A stretch of DNA of 64,000 nucleotides from Glaciecola sp965660625 (GTDB taxonomy: Bacteria; Pseudomonadota; Gammaproteobacteria; Enterobacterales; Alteromonadaceae): contig CBFIAR010000001.1 in the NCBI GenBank assembly GCA_965660625.1, positions 1 through 64,000 of the forward strand, read 5' to 3'. Each line of letters opens with the position of its first letter. The first letter of the stretch is position 1. Made by a program: the position numbers and the translations under genes. A model generated the notes under the pieces. That model saw only the letters and a program-made list of their open reading frames with translations, did not search any database and was not told the DNA's origin. Below are positions 7,440 to 15,840 of this stretch, one piece after another.

Positions 7440-7608
7440 ACTTCCATGCAGATTAAGAGGAACATATATTACTTGGTTACTCGGATTTGACCCTTATTTT
7501 TTAATGAGCAGAGAAACTTATTATCGCCATGCGCAAGATTTGTCTCAAAATTATGGGGTAGAAATACGTAAAAAGAGTCCCTATTATCTGCCCCCAAAAA
7601 CAGACTAA
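7390..7608 (+). CDS. small protein resembling the C-terminal tail of the replication initiator
   Basis: A 72-residue basic protein (ATG 7390; an in-frame ATG at 7372 is also possible) that overlaps the GIY-YIG gene by 50 bp. The stretch RLRGTYITWLLGFD ... MSRETYYRHAQDL ... YGVEI aligns with RLKSTYTLWSEGHD ... MSKATYYRQRKLL ... YGINI in the C-terminal tail of the element's own initiator. It is either a stand-alone DNA-binding version of that tail or a leftover of a second initiator gene. It ends within the right dif-like site region. Confidence 0.6.
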   Translation: MNKPVILTAEQQLFLVRLPCRLRGTYITWLLGFDPYFLMSRETYYRHAQDLSQNYGVEIRKKSPYYLPPKTD

Positions 7609-7629
7609 TAATTATACATTATGCGTAAT
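7602..7629 (-). other. dif: dif-like XerC/XerD site, right junction of integrated element
   Basis: The plus strand reads as arm AGACTAATAAT, centre TATACA, arm TTATGCGTAAT. The XerC arm starts TTATGCG as in E. coli dif, whereas the XerD arm is badly degenerate. This is complementary to the left site. Taking the XerD arm and centre of the left site and the XerC arm of this site rebuilds a dif that matches E. coli dif at 24 of 28 positions. Confidence 0.85.
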
Positions 7630-8590
7630 TGTGAATAGTTATTAAGATAGGTGGATAAGTTTGTTACATAGATAAATAAACCTCTTAAACTTAGTTAATT
7701 CAGATACTTAAAGAAAGTTTTATGCCCTCATTTTTTCATTAGCATTTACATATTAGCTATCGTAACGCTGTGTTGATGAAATTATTTTTTACGCATGATG
7801 AGCTTGTTTATTTGCTCTCGTTTACGCTTCAATAATTTATTGGGTTAGATTATTTGTGTGAGAATTTATAGTTTGTGTGTGGTAATTCGATAATTCAGTA
7901 TTTTAGTATTTTACTATTTAGAGCAACTATTTCCGATTCAAATTAACTATTAACACTATTAGCTCATTTTCTTGTCTGGCAAGTTAATCCTTCTCTTGAT
8001 GATTATCATTGTCGTAGCATCATTAATCTCTTTTTTCTATTTGCTCCAACATACACATTCACGTGTTTGTAACCGGCAGTAAAAATATGGATAACGCAGA
8101 ATAAAGCATTTGTAGGATGGACAACCTTTTATTAGTTTGCTTTTAAAGGACAACAATCTAAGGATTTTACTTAAAAAACTAGACGATATAAATAATCGAT
8201 TTCTATCTTTGTTTGAAAAAAACCTGTTGACCAGGCGCTACTAAGCAAGCTTCCCGAATTGGCTCTTTTAATCTTGTTAAACAGCAGTAGTAATCGGAAT
8301 TAATACATTTTCAAATATTGTTTTTATATCTAACAAAAGTTTGTTTCTCACGACTCTTGAGCTCCCTAAGACTGCACAGAAATAGCGCAATAAATAATGA
8401 TTACAAGTGCCCTATTTAATTCGATTTTAGTAACGCATAACCATTGCACCACAGGTTATTAAGAGTATCACTTCGTTTTATTCCTCAGGTGTCTTTTTTT
8501 AATTGAATGATAAATATCAATGTGTTTGAAACTAAAGCGCCCTAACAAGGTCAAATTGGGAATAGCGGAATGGATATCTAACAACACATT
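7630..8590. other. AT-rich stretch without recognisable genes
   Basis: About 960 bp between the right dif-like site and the next gene. No coding frame or RNA gene is recognisable. The first 32 bp resemble the sequence just inside the left site. The 14-mer at 7761-7774 is the inverse of 5113-5126 at the initiator 3' end. Both hint at decayed element sequence. Confidence 0.55.
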
Positions 8591-9319
8591 TTGAATGTCA
8601 TTGAACTTGAACCGGTTGCCAACAGAAAAACAATCAAGCATAAGTATTCAAACGCTACGCTTCTTATGCTTTCAATGCTATTGCACGTTGCCATCGTTTA
8701 TTTGCTCATGTTTAATTCGGATATACCGCAACCAAAAAAAGCAGTCGATAAGGTAACCATATATAGCTATTTACTGGAAAAGAAAACCCCAACAGAAAAT
8801 GTCAGCGTTGACGAAAGTAGCCTTAAATCGCTGCCAGGAAATCAACGAGAAACATCCCCCAAAACTATAGATGTATCTATAGGCGAAGAAAAATCCCCTA
8901 TCGAAGTCACTAAGAGTGTGACGAATAAAAAGCTACAAACGCCAACAGTAGTGAAAAGACAACACGAATCGGATATTCAAAAAAGCATCAGCGTACCCTC
9001 CCAAAAACACCTCAGTACAACTGGCTTGCCTACCAGTACTATCGATTCACTGCAAAAAGATGCCTATGAGGCGATGTTAAAACAAGAAACTGAGTCGTTT
9101 AATAAGCTGAAAAACTCCCCAATTATCGTTACTATAGGCACACGAGATACAAGAAAACGTCTAAACCCCATTCAACCTAACATAATTTATTGCGATGGTT
9201 CAGGATCTAAGACCGTTGTGGCGTTGAGCATGTTTACGGGTGGAAATGTACAGTGCAAAGCATTGGAAATTCAATCTTTTATAGATAAGAGACTTACTAA
9301 AAACGCTGAGCAGCCCTAA
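8591..9319 (+). CDS. TonB-like inner-membrane-anchored protein, function unknown
   Basis: A 242-residue protein with one N-terminal membrane segment (residues about 23-42, LLMLSMLLHVAIVYLLMF) after a basic tail, then a long polar Lys/Thr/Ser-rich linker and a short C-terminal domain with two Cys (IIYCDGSG and NVQCKAL). This is the architecture of TonB-like periplasm-spanning proteins, but no TonB C-terminal domain is clear. The start is TTG 8591 with a weak ribosome site, so the true start is uncertain. It ends 36 bp before the next gene and may be co-transcribed with it. Confidence 0.6.
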   Translation: MNVIELEPVANRKTIKHKYSNATLLMLSMLLHVAIVYLLMFNSDIPQPKKAVDKVTIYSYLLEKKTPTENVSVDESSLKSLPGNQRETSPKTIDVSIGEEKSPIEVTKSVTNKKLQTPTVVKRQHESDIQKSISVPSQKHLSTTGLPTSTIDSLQKDAYEAMLKQETESFNKLKNSPIIVTIGTRDTRKRLNPIQPNIIYCDGSGSKTVVALSMFTGGNVQCKALEIQSFIDKRLTKNAEQP

Positions 9320-9355
9320 CGCTTGCTCGGTGGTGGAAATTAACAAGGAATTAAA

Positions 9356-10231
9356 ATGAGTATGAATATCGCGTTTATCGGTTTAGGTGCAATGGGCTAT
9401 CCAATGGCTGGACATTTATCACGTGCTGGATACAACACAACTGTTTACAACCGCACATCTGCTAAGGCGGTTAGTTGGGTTGAAGAATATACCGATGGTG
9501 CTTATCAAGATACACCGCGTTTGGCAGCTATAGACGCAAAAGTTGTCCTGCTTTGCGTTGGAAATGATGACGATGTCCGTTCAGTTGTATATGGGGAAAA
9601 TGGTGTTTTTGCTGGCATGTCGCAAGGCGATATACTCATAGATCATACAACCACCTCAGCTGAGCTAGCGCGCGAACTGTTCAGTGCAGCAAACGATTTG
9701 GGAATACAGTTTTTAGATGCACCTGTCTCTGGCGGACAAGCCGGTGCGCAAAATGGTAAATTAACGGTCATGCTAGGCGGTGAGCAAGCGACATATCGTA
9801 GCATTGTTCCTTTGCTCAATTGTTATTCACAAAAGCACCAGCTTATGGGTATAAGCGGCAGTGGTCAATTAACCAAAATGGTTAATCAAATTTGTATTGC
9901 TGGGATTGTTCAGGGCTTATCAGAAGCGCTTCATTTTGCAGGTAAAGCTGGATTAAATGCAACGGAGGTTGTCGATGTTATCTCGAAAGGTGCGGCCCAA
10001 TCATGGCAGATGGAGAATAGATCAACGACGATGACAAAGGGCGAGTTCGATTTTGGTTTCGCGGTTGACTGGATGAGAAAGGATCTTGGCATTGTATTAA
10101 ATGAAGCAAAAGTCAACGGTGCGAATTTGCCGATCACAGCCTTAGTTGATCAATTTTATGGTCAGGTACAGGCTAACGGCGGCGGCCGCTTCGACACATC
10201 TAGTCTGATTATGCTGTTGAACAGACAATAA
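9356..10231 (+). CDS. NAD(P)-dependent oxidoreductase, 3-hydroxyisobutyrate dehydrogenase family
   Basis: A 291-residue beta-hydroxyacid dehydrogenase. The Rossmann motif IGLGAMGYPMAGHL is at residues about 8-21, the substrate loop DAPVSGGQAGAQNGKLTVML at about 121-140, and the catalytic Lys lies in GQLTKMVNQI (about 170-180). ATG 9356 follows AAGGA. Members oxidise 3-hydroxyisobutyrate, tartronate semialdehyde-type or related acids, and the exact substrate cannot be read from sequence. The distant bkd operon makes valine breakdown thinkable but is not proof. Confidence 0.88.
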   Translation: MSMNIAFIGLGAMGYPMAGHLSRAGYNTTVYNRTSAKAVSWVEEYTDGAYQDTPRLAAIDAKVVLLCVGNDDDVRSVVYGENGVFAGMSQGDILIDHTTTSAELARELFSAANDLGIQFLDAPVSGGQAGAQNGKLTVMLGGEQATYRSIVPLLNCYSQKHQLMGISGSGQLTKMVNQICIAGIVQGLSEALHFAGKAGLNATEVVDVISKGAAQSWQMENRSTTMTKGEFDFGFAVDWMRKDLGIVLNEAKVNGANLPITALVDQFYGQVQANGGGRFDTSSLIMLLNRQ

Positions 10232-10406
10232 TTTACGAGTAGGTATAAACTTAAAAATACAAGCATTGGGCGTTTATGCAGTTAAAAATAATTGCATCGA
10301 ATTAATGCAATCATATATAGTTGCTAATTATTTTTGAAAACAAAAATGTTTGCATGTGTCTTGTTATCATGTTTAGCGTCAGCGTACTTCAATAGGAGCA
10401 TTTATT

Positions 10407-11057
10407 TTGACCATTACAGAAGTAAGGAAATATGCAGTATTAACAGCTGATATTGTTCATTCCACAAAGCTCCGTGAAGCTGCCTACTCCGCCGTGATAA
10501 CAGCGCTTGAAAAAATACTCGTCTCTCATCAGGTGAAATATAAATGCAAGTTCGAGATATTTAGAGGTGATAGTTTTCAAGTTCTTTATCCAACTATCAA
10601 TGATGCTATGAAATCCGTCTTATCAATTAGACTTTTTTTGCAATCCGCTATTGACTGCCCCGCGGTAAAGTTAACTCAATCATTTGCCACAGGAACCGAT
10701 GATAAAGCCTCACAACAACTAATTCGATCTCTTGGTGAGGCTTTTATTTTATCTGGAAGATCCCTCGATATGGCATCAAGGGGTGACCTAGTCGTTAACC
10801 TAGCCAGTCTGGTTGGCACAAACGATTTGACAATTTCAACATTGTTTTTACATCATTTATTAGATGGGTTAACAGAGAAACAAGCGGAAGTACTGTATTA
10901 TTACATCGACTTTGATTTTCCGGAGCATCAGTTTATTGCTAACCACATGAAGATGACCAGACAGAACATCACTACCCATTTAAAACGCAGTGGCGCAGAA
11001 TTGGTAAAGGTTTACCTATTAGCCTATCGAGAAATTTGCTTAGGGACACTACAATGA
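10407..11057 (+). CDS. SatD-like protein with C-terminal helix-turn-helix
   Basis: A 216-residue protein. The N-terminal part (KYAVLTADIVHSTKL ... FEIFRGDSFQVLY, residues about 8-70) resembles the SatD family and the fold of nucleotidyl-cyclase domains, with conserved acidic residues in TADIVHS and RGDSF. The C-terminal region contains a helix-turn-helix-like segment (ANHMKMTRQNITTHLKRSG). TTG 10407 is the start, with AGGAG at good spacing. It overlaps the DUF3307 gene by ATGA. Pairing of SatD-like and DUF3307 proteins is recurrent, but the function is unknown to me. Confidence 0.65.
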   Translation: MTITEVRKYAVLTADIVHSTKLREAAYSAVITALEKILVSHQVKYKCKFEIFRGDSFQVLYPTINDAMKSVLSIRLFLQSAIDCPAVKLTQSFATGTDDKASQQLIRSLGEAFILSGRSLDMASRGDLVVNLASLVGTNDLTISTLFLHHLLDGLTEKQAEVLYYYIDFDFPEHQFIANHMKMTRQNITTHLKRSGAELVKVYLLAYREICLGTLQ

Positions 11058-11797
11058 AGCTCTTTTTCTTATTAATAGTTGCCCATTTTATCGCTGATTT
11101 TTATTTACAAAAACACAGTTGGATTATGTGCAAAGTAGAAAATAAGTATCGTTCAATCGGTTTATTCAAGCACATGCTGGTGCATGTAGCCTTAACAGCA
11201 ATAGCACTCTTGCTCAGTGGAATATCCCTAGACTCTAGCGCACTAATAGCTTTAGTTGTCATTATTGTGAGCCACTACCTTATCGATATTTGGAAGACTT
11301 ATCGTATTTTTGTATTGAAGTATTTTTTGATTGATCAAGTTGCTCATCTTATCTTTATCGCAGGGATTTCTGTTTGGGTAAGTGGGCTTAGTTTGTCGAC
11401 AGTGTTTTCTGAGTTGCATGCTTTTTTCGACAGCAAAGTACTAATGTTAATTGGGTTTTACTTGTTTTTGAGTAAACCCGTGTCTTTGATTATCACACTT
11501 TCATTACGCAAATATACAGAGCAATTTGATGAGTCAGAAAAAGCGAATGAAGGACTGGCCTCAGCGGGTGAATTCATTGGTTATTTTGAACGCGGTTTAA
11601 TCGCTACTTTTATTTTACTTGGTCAATTTTCCGGCGTGGGTTTTATGTTAGCCGCTAAAAGCGTATTTCGATTCGGAGATATGTGCCGTCAAACTGATAG
11701 AAAGCTCACCGAGTACATTATGCTGGGAACATTTTTCAGCTTCAGTTTTGGTATTGCCGTGGGGGAATTAGCGGATTATTTACTAACTATTTTATAG
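11054..11797 (+). CDS. DUF3307 integral membrane protein
   Basis: A 247-residue membrane protein beginning FLLIVAHFIADFYLQKHSW, the typical DUF3307 opening. About six hydrophobic helices are visible, with a His/Asp pair HYLIDIWK in the middle and a charged loop (TEQFDESEKANEGLASAGEF). ATG 11054 overlaps the stop of the SatD-like gene, so I prefer it to an upstream TTG at 11036. The two are almost certainly co-translated and may act as a regulator/membrane partner pair. Confidence 0.75.
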   Translation: MKLFFLLIVAHFIADFYLQKHSWIMCKVENKYRSIGLFKHMLVHVALTAIALLLSGISLDSSALIALVVIIVSHYLIDIWKTYRIFVLKYFLIDQVAHLIFIAGISVWVSGLSLSTVFSELHAFFDSKVLMLIGFYLFLSKPVSLIITLSLRKYTEQFDESEKANEGLASAGEFIGYFERGLIATFILLGQFSGVGFMLAAKSVFRFGDMCRQTDRKLTEYIMLGTFFSFSFGIAVGELADYLLTIL

Positions 11798-11868
11798 CGT
11801 TATTTTTTGTGTACTATCGCTCAAAGACTTAAACACTTAAACACTTAAACACCGAGTTGTATATCCGG

Positions 11869-14001
11869 TTATTGATTGAAATTGTCTTTTACGAAATAAT
11901 TTAAATCGATAGGTCTTCCAAGCAAAAAACCTTGGAATTTGTTAAACCCTACCCGCTTTAATAGTTCGAATTGACGTTCTGTTTCTACTCCCTCGACTAT
12001 TGTATCTGTGTTAAGTGCCTTGCACATATCCATAATGGCAACTACCAACTTGTAAGAACGCTCGTTATGTTCTAAGTCTAAGATAAAACTACGATCTATT
12101 TTCACGATGTCAAAATGAAATTGACGTAAGTAACTTAGAGAACTGTATCCCGTGCCAAAGTCGTCCAGTGAAATTTTAAAGCCGGCTTTTTGAATTGCAC
12201 CTAAGCGGTCCGATGGGCTATCCTCATCAAGCATAAAAACAGACTCGGTAATCTCAAGTTCAAGTAAATCATGTGGTGTGTTGTGTGCGTGACATATTTC
12301 AATAAGATGTTGAAGAAAATGTGGGTCAAGTATTTGAGGTGATGATATGTTCACCGATATTGGCACTCTGTCCCCATCACCGTTTAAAATACCACCATAC
12401 AACGCTGCATTTTTGACAGCAAGCAAACCCAGTAAAGATTCGAGTCCGTTGTTTTCAATTAGAGGAATAAACACATTGGGAGACACATTACCATAAGTAA
12501 CTGAATGCCATCGGCACAGTATTTCTGCGCCTATCAACTGTCGCTGAGTATCATATTTTCCCTGCAGTACGAAATCCAGTTTTTCCAGCCGTATCGCTTC
12601 ACGCAGTTCATTTAGCATTGTGACTTTTTTTACAGCGTCATTTGTTAGATCTTGATAATAACGTTGAACGATATTTTTACCCTTCGATTTAGCGTTGAAC
12701 ATTGCTGCAGATGCGCACCTAGTAAGCGACTCAAACGTATCGCCATGTTCTGGAAAAATTGACACACCAATTGAACTACTGATCGTGACTTTATGGCCGT
12801 TTGCGGTTATCGACTGTTGTTTCAGTGCGTCACTTACAGCAACCGTCTTTTGTTCCCAAGTGTCATCGTTTACAATCGGCAGAATAAAGCAAAATTCATC
12901 ATCACCCCATCGACACAAATGCATGTTGGCGTCAGTGAGACTTTTCAATATTTCAGATTGCAGTGTTAAAACCTTTTCACCAGACTCATGACCTAAGGTA
13001 TCGTTTACCTCTTCTATGCCTTTAATCCCCACAAAAACCACGGTAAAAATATCATATTCACGATTTGATAGAATCGTTTCAAAGCGTTGCTTAAAGGCAG
13101 TCCTGTTGAATATATTCGTTAATGGGTCGAAGTGCGCTAACTGATAAAGTTTCTTTTCGGTTTTCTTGCGGTCTGTAAGGTCTTTTAATGCAACAACGTA
13201 ATAATCGGAGAACGAGTCCTCACATTTAAATTCGCTAATCGATAAATCAATATCTATTGTGAGTATCTCACTCAACTTCAGTGTGCTTTCAAGAGACAGG
13301 GTTTCGTTCTTATCCAGTTCCTTAAGCTCGGAATGACTTAACTCTATAAATTTTGAAAGGTGAAAATGCTGACTAATTTTAGGAGTAATATTCGCCAAAC
13401 GACTAAACGCGTCGTTTATTTCGATAATCTGCAGTGATTTAGAGATAATTAACATTGGATCGGTTGACCGAGAAAATGCGTAAGACATGAGTCTAGAAGA
13501 TGTTTCAGCTTTAACTAAGCCAGTGACATTTTTCAGTGTTCCCACTATTTTTTGCGATTCTCCCTCGTCAAATTGAACGACTCGCCCTCTAAACCGGAAC
13601 CATTCATAGTTGTGACTCTGTTTTAAGCGATAAGCGCCATCAACATCGGTTGAAAACCTCATCTTGTATAGCGTCCAGTTGAGTTTGAAGTTGTCTATAT
13701 CGTCCGGATGGAGCATATCAACAAACGTATCGAACGAGACTTGCCGCTCTAACATTTCCGTGGATTCGTGAGTAAAGTCTTTAATATAGAAAGAGTTCGT
13801 GTTTTGATGCCAACTCCAAATCGATTCACCGCTGGCCCACAAGGCCATCTGCAGAATTATTTTTGATTCTTCAGTATGTAAATTCTTTTCGTATAGCTCT
13901 GCACTTTTTTCTGAAAGTATTTTCTCCGCTTCTAAACATGATTTTTTGGCACGAGCAAGCCGTTTTTTTAAACTTTCAATTTCGCTACTTTGATCACTCA
14001 T
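11869..14001 (-). CDS. PAS-PAS-GGDEF-EAL cyclic-di-GMP protein with degenerate GGDEF
   Basis: About 710 residues from ATG 14001; an in-frame TTG at 14055 would add 18. Order: coiled coil (1-45), PAS with PAC (about 50-165), second PAS (170-275), GGDEF (285-445), EAL (455-705). The GGDEF signature is GDDEF (residues 366-370), with the second Gly replaced, so cyclase activity is doubtful. The EAL domain keeps metal and catalytic residues (ELEITES, DDFGTGYSSL, VKIDRSF, EGVETERQ), although the name motif reads EIL. I infer a soluble phosphodiesterase with a regulatory GTP-site domain. Confidence 0.9.
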   Translation of the reverse strand: MSDQSSEIESLKKRLARAKKSCLEAEKILSEKSAELYEKNLHTEESKIILQMALWASGESIWSWHQNTNSFYIKDFTHESTEMLERQVSFDTFVDMLHPDDIDNFKLNWTLYKMRFSTDVDGAYRLKQSHNYEWFRFRGRVVQFDEGESQKIVGTLKNVTGLVKAETSSRLMSYAFSRSTDPMLIISKSLQIIEINDAFSRLANITPKISQHFHLSKFIELSHSELKELDKNETLSLESTLKLSEILTIDIDLSISEFKCEDSFSDYYVVALKDLTDRKKTEKKLYQLAHFDPLTNIFNRTAFKQRFETILSNREYDIFTVVFVGIKGIEEVNDTLGHESGEKVLTLQSEILKSLTDANMHLCRWGDDEFCFILPIVNDDTWEQKTVAVSDALKQQSITANGHKVTISSSIGVSIFPEHGDTFESLTRCASAAMFNAKSKGKNIVQRYYQDLTNDAVKKVTMLNELREAIRLEKLDFVLQGKYDTQRQLIGAEILCRWHSVTYGNVSPNVFIPLIENNGLESLLGLLAVKNAALYGGILNGDGDRVPISVNISSPQILDPHFLQHLIEICHAHNTPHDLLELEITESVFMLDEDSPSDRLGAIQKAGFKISLDDFGTGYSSLSYLRQFHFDIVKIDRSFILDLEHNERSYKLVVAIMDMCKALNTDTIVEGVETERQFELLKRVGFNKFQGFLLGRPIDLNYFVKDNFNQ

Positions 14002-14186
14002 GTCATTTGTAAACCGGTAATGCGCTACCAAGCGCAAGCTAAGCGGACAATCCAACTAAAGAAATGACAAACATCTTCCCAAGCTGCAAAACGAAGTATA
14101 CACAACAATTACGAACAGGACACTTAATTACCAAATTAAGAAACAATAGAATTGTTAATTAAAACAAATAAATGTTACACCAATTC

Positions 14187-14315
14187 TTATCTTACTGATG
14201 AGCAACCCTTAGAGCAATATTTCACCTCTTTCCAATTTTTCTCCCATTTTTTGCGCCAATTAAAAGGTCTATGGCAAACTGGGCAAACTTTACTCGGTAG
14301 CTCAGACTTCTTCAT
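14187..14315 (-). CDS. DUF2256 zinc-ribbon-like small protein
   Basis: A 42-residue protein with two paired Cys motifs, VCPVCHRPF and YCSKGC, joined by a Trp/Lys-rich middle (WRKKWEKNWKEVKYC), the hallmark of DUF2256. ATG 14315 lies inside the 3' end of the FeS photolyase gene (14-bp overlap), so the two are likely co-translated. DUF2256 is often a neighbour of photolyase/cryptochrome genes. Its role is not established; zinc binding is inferred from the cysteines. Confidence 0.8.
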   Translation of the reverse strand: MKKSELPSKVCPVCHRPFNWRKKWEKNWKEVKYCSKGCSSVR

Positions 14316-15840
14316 TATTTTCCAACTTGATGAGAAATGTATCGGCATCTTCAAGCATGTGACTAAACTTTGTTTGGTCAATTTTAGACATCGTTTTGTA
14401 TATCATGGCCATTCGTGGATTATTATTGAAAGTATTTTGATGCCGATATAAAAAATGCCAATAAAGATAGTTGAAAGGACATGCTTGTGGTCCAGTTTTT
14501 TCTTTTACGCTGTAATCACAATTTTTGCAGTAATTAGACATTTTATTGATGTATGAACCACTCGCTGCATAGGGCTTACTTGCTAACTGACCGCCGTCGG
14601 CGAACAGAACCATACTGCTCACGTTTGGCATCTCAACCCATTCATACGCATCTGCATATACTGATAAATACCATTCGTTGAGGGCCTTTGGTTCGATGCC
14701 AGTTAGCAGCGCAAAGTTACCGAGCACCATCAAACGTTGGATATGATGTGCATATGCATATTGTTTAGTGTCTTGTACGCACTGTGACATACAATTCATT
14801 TTTGTTTTGCCACTCCAGTAAAGCTCAGGCAGAGACCTTGTCGCTTCAAGATGATTCTTTTCCTTCAATCCTGGCATAAAGTACCAGTAGAAACCGCGTA
14901 CATACTCTCGCCAACCAAGAATCTGCCTAATAAACCCCTCAGCAGAATTAATGGGCACATCGCCATTCAGATACGCCTCTTCTGCTTTCAGTATTACCTC
15001 GCCAGGCATCAAAAGACCTACATTGAGATAAAGGCCTATATGCGAATGGAACAGCCAAGGGTCGCCCTCAAGCATTGCATCTTGATATTGCCCAAAATCA
15101 GCTAGTCGTTGCTCAACAAAGTCTGACAAAACGGCAAGGGCTCCTTCTCTTGTTACTGCGAAACCAAAATCAGCTAAATCGCCAAAGTGCTCAGAGAACT
15201 GAGATTCTACTAGATCCAGCACGTCCCTAGTTTCCTTATTAGGCTGAAACTGTGTTCTTTTAGGAATGTCTGGCTTTTTACCAAGCGGTTTGCGATTATC
15301 AGCATCGTAGTTCCATTTCCCACCATGTGGCTGCTTATCTTCCATCAAAACGCCGGTTGTCTTCCTCAACTCTCTGTAAAAGAATTCCATTCGATATTGT
15401 TTACGACCGTCTGCCCAATCTGAGAAGAACTGTTGAGGAGCAATAAATCGATTATCGGGCGTGATATTTACCGGTATGTTTAATTTGATTTCCCACGTTT
15501 TTACCTCTTCTAACAAGCGATATTCGCCTGGATGAGCAATATTGATAGAGCTATACGAATTATGTTTGCAGGTATCCTTCACTTGTTCAAACAATGAACC
15601 TTGATTATTTGGATCATCATATTTAACATACAGAGTGGTGAAGCCCGCATTCTCTAATTCCTTTGAAAAGTGTCGCATTGCACTAAAAATGAAGGTGATC
15701 TTCTTTTTGTGATGCTGAACGTAGCTTGCCTCTTCTTTCACTTCTGACATAAGAACTGTGTCAGTGTGCTTGTTGAAATTGAGCAGTGAGCTCATGTTTA
15801 CATTGAGTTGGTCGCCCAAAATAATCGTCAAACCGCTCAT
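14302..15840 (-). CDS. FeS-type bacterial (6-4) photolyase/cryptochrome
   Basis: A 512-residue member of the deoxyribodipyrimidine-photolyase-related group (FeS-BCP, PhrB of Agrobacterium). It has the N-terminal antenna domain starting LTIILGDQLN and a FAD domain with QILGWREYVRGFYW (about 306-319). Cys350, Cys438, Cys441 and Cys454 are spaced as in the [4Fe-4S] ligands of the Agrobacterium enzyme. It repairs (6-4) photoproducts or senses light. ATG 15840 overlaps the stop of the upstream CPD photolyase gene, so these form one operon with DUF2256. Confidence 0.92.
   Translation of the reverse strand: MSGLTIILGDQLNVNMSSLLNFNKHTDTVLMSEVKEEASYVQHHKKKITFIFSAMRHFSKELENAGFTTLYVKYDDPNNQGSLFEQVKDTCKHNSYSSINIAHPGEYRLLEEVKTWEIKLNIPVNITPDNRFIAPQQFFSDWADGRKQYRMEFFYRELRKTTGVLMEDKQPHGGKWNYDADNRKPLGKKPDIPKRTQFQPNKETRDVLDLVESQFSEHFGDLADFGFAVTREGALAVLSDFVEQRLADFGQYQDAMLEGDPWLFHSHIGLYLNVGLLMPGEVILKAEEAYLNGDVPINSAEGFIRQILGWREYVRGFYWYFMPGLKEKNHLEATRSLPELYWSGKTKMNCMSQCVQDTKQYAYAHHIQRLMVLGNFALLTGIEPKALNEWYLSVYADAYEWVEMPNVSSMVLFADGGQLASKPYAASGSYINKMSNYCKNCDYSVKEKTGPQACPFNYLYWHFLYRHQNTFNNNPRMAMIYKTMSKIDQTKFSHMLEDADTFLIKLENNEEV

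Larger units (their letters stand above)
4971..7612 (+). mobile_element. Xer-integrated mobile element (IMEX): minimal satellite filamentous prophage
   Basis: A 2.64 kb AT-rich unit lies between two sites that share the TATACA centre and a TTATrCGyAAT arm. It contains a II/X-type rolling-circle initiator, a divergent XRE regulator, a GIY-YIG protein and a small Rep-tail-like protein, with a hairpin-rich 260-bp gap in the middle. No coat, Zot/assembly or secretin gene is present, so packaging would need a helper phage. The layout of initiator and divergent repressor recalls rstA/rstR of CTX and RS1 and the cri region of TLC. Exact ends within the 6-bp centres cannot be set from sequence alone. 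Confidence 0.85.

Noticed and set aside
7786..7813. A third dif site (ACGCATGATGAGC) right of the element
   Set aside because: Only the XerC-like arm resembles dif; the centre and the other arm do not match, and the orientation is opposite to the other two sites.
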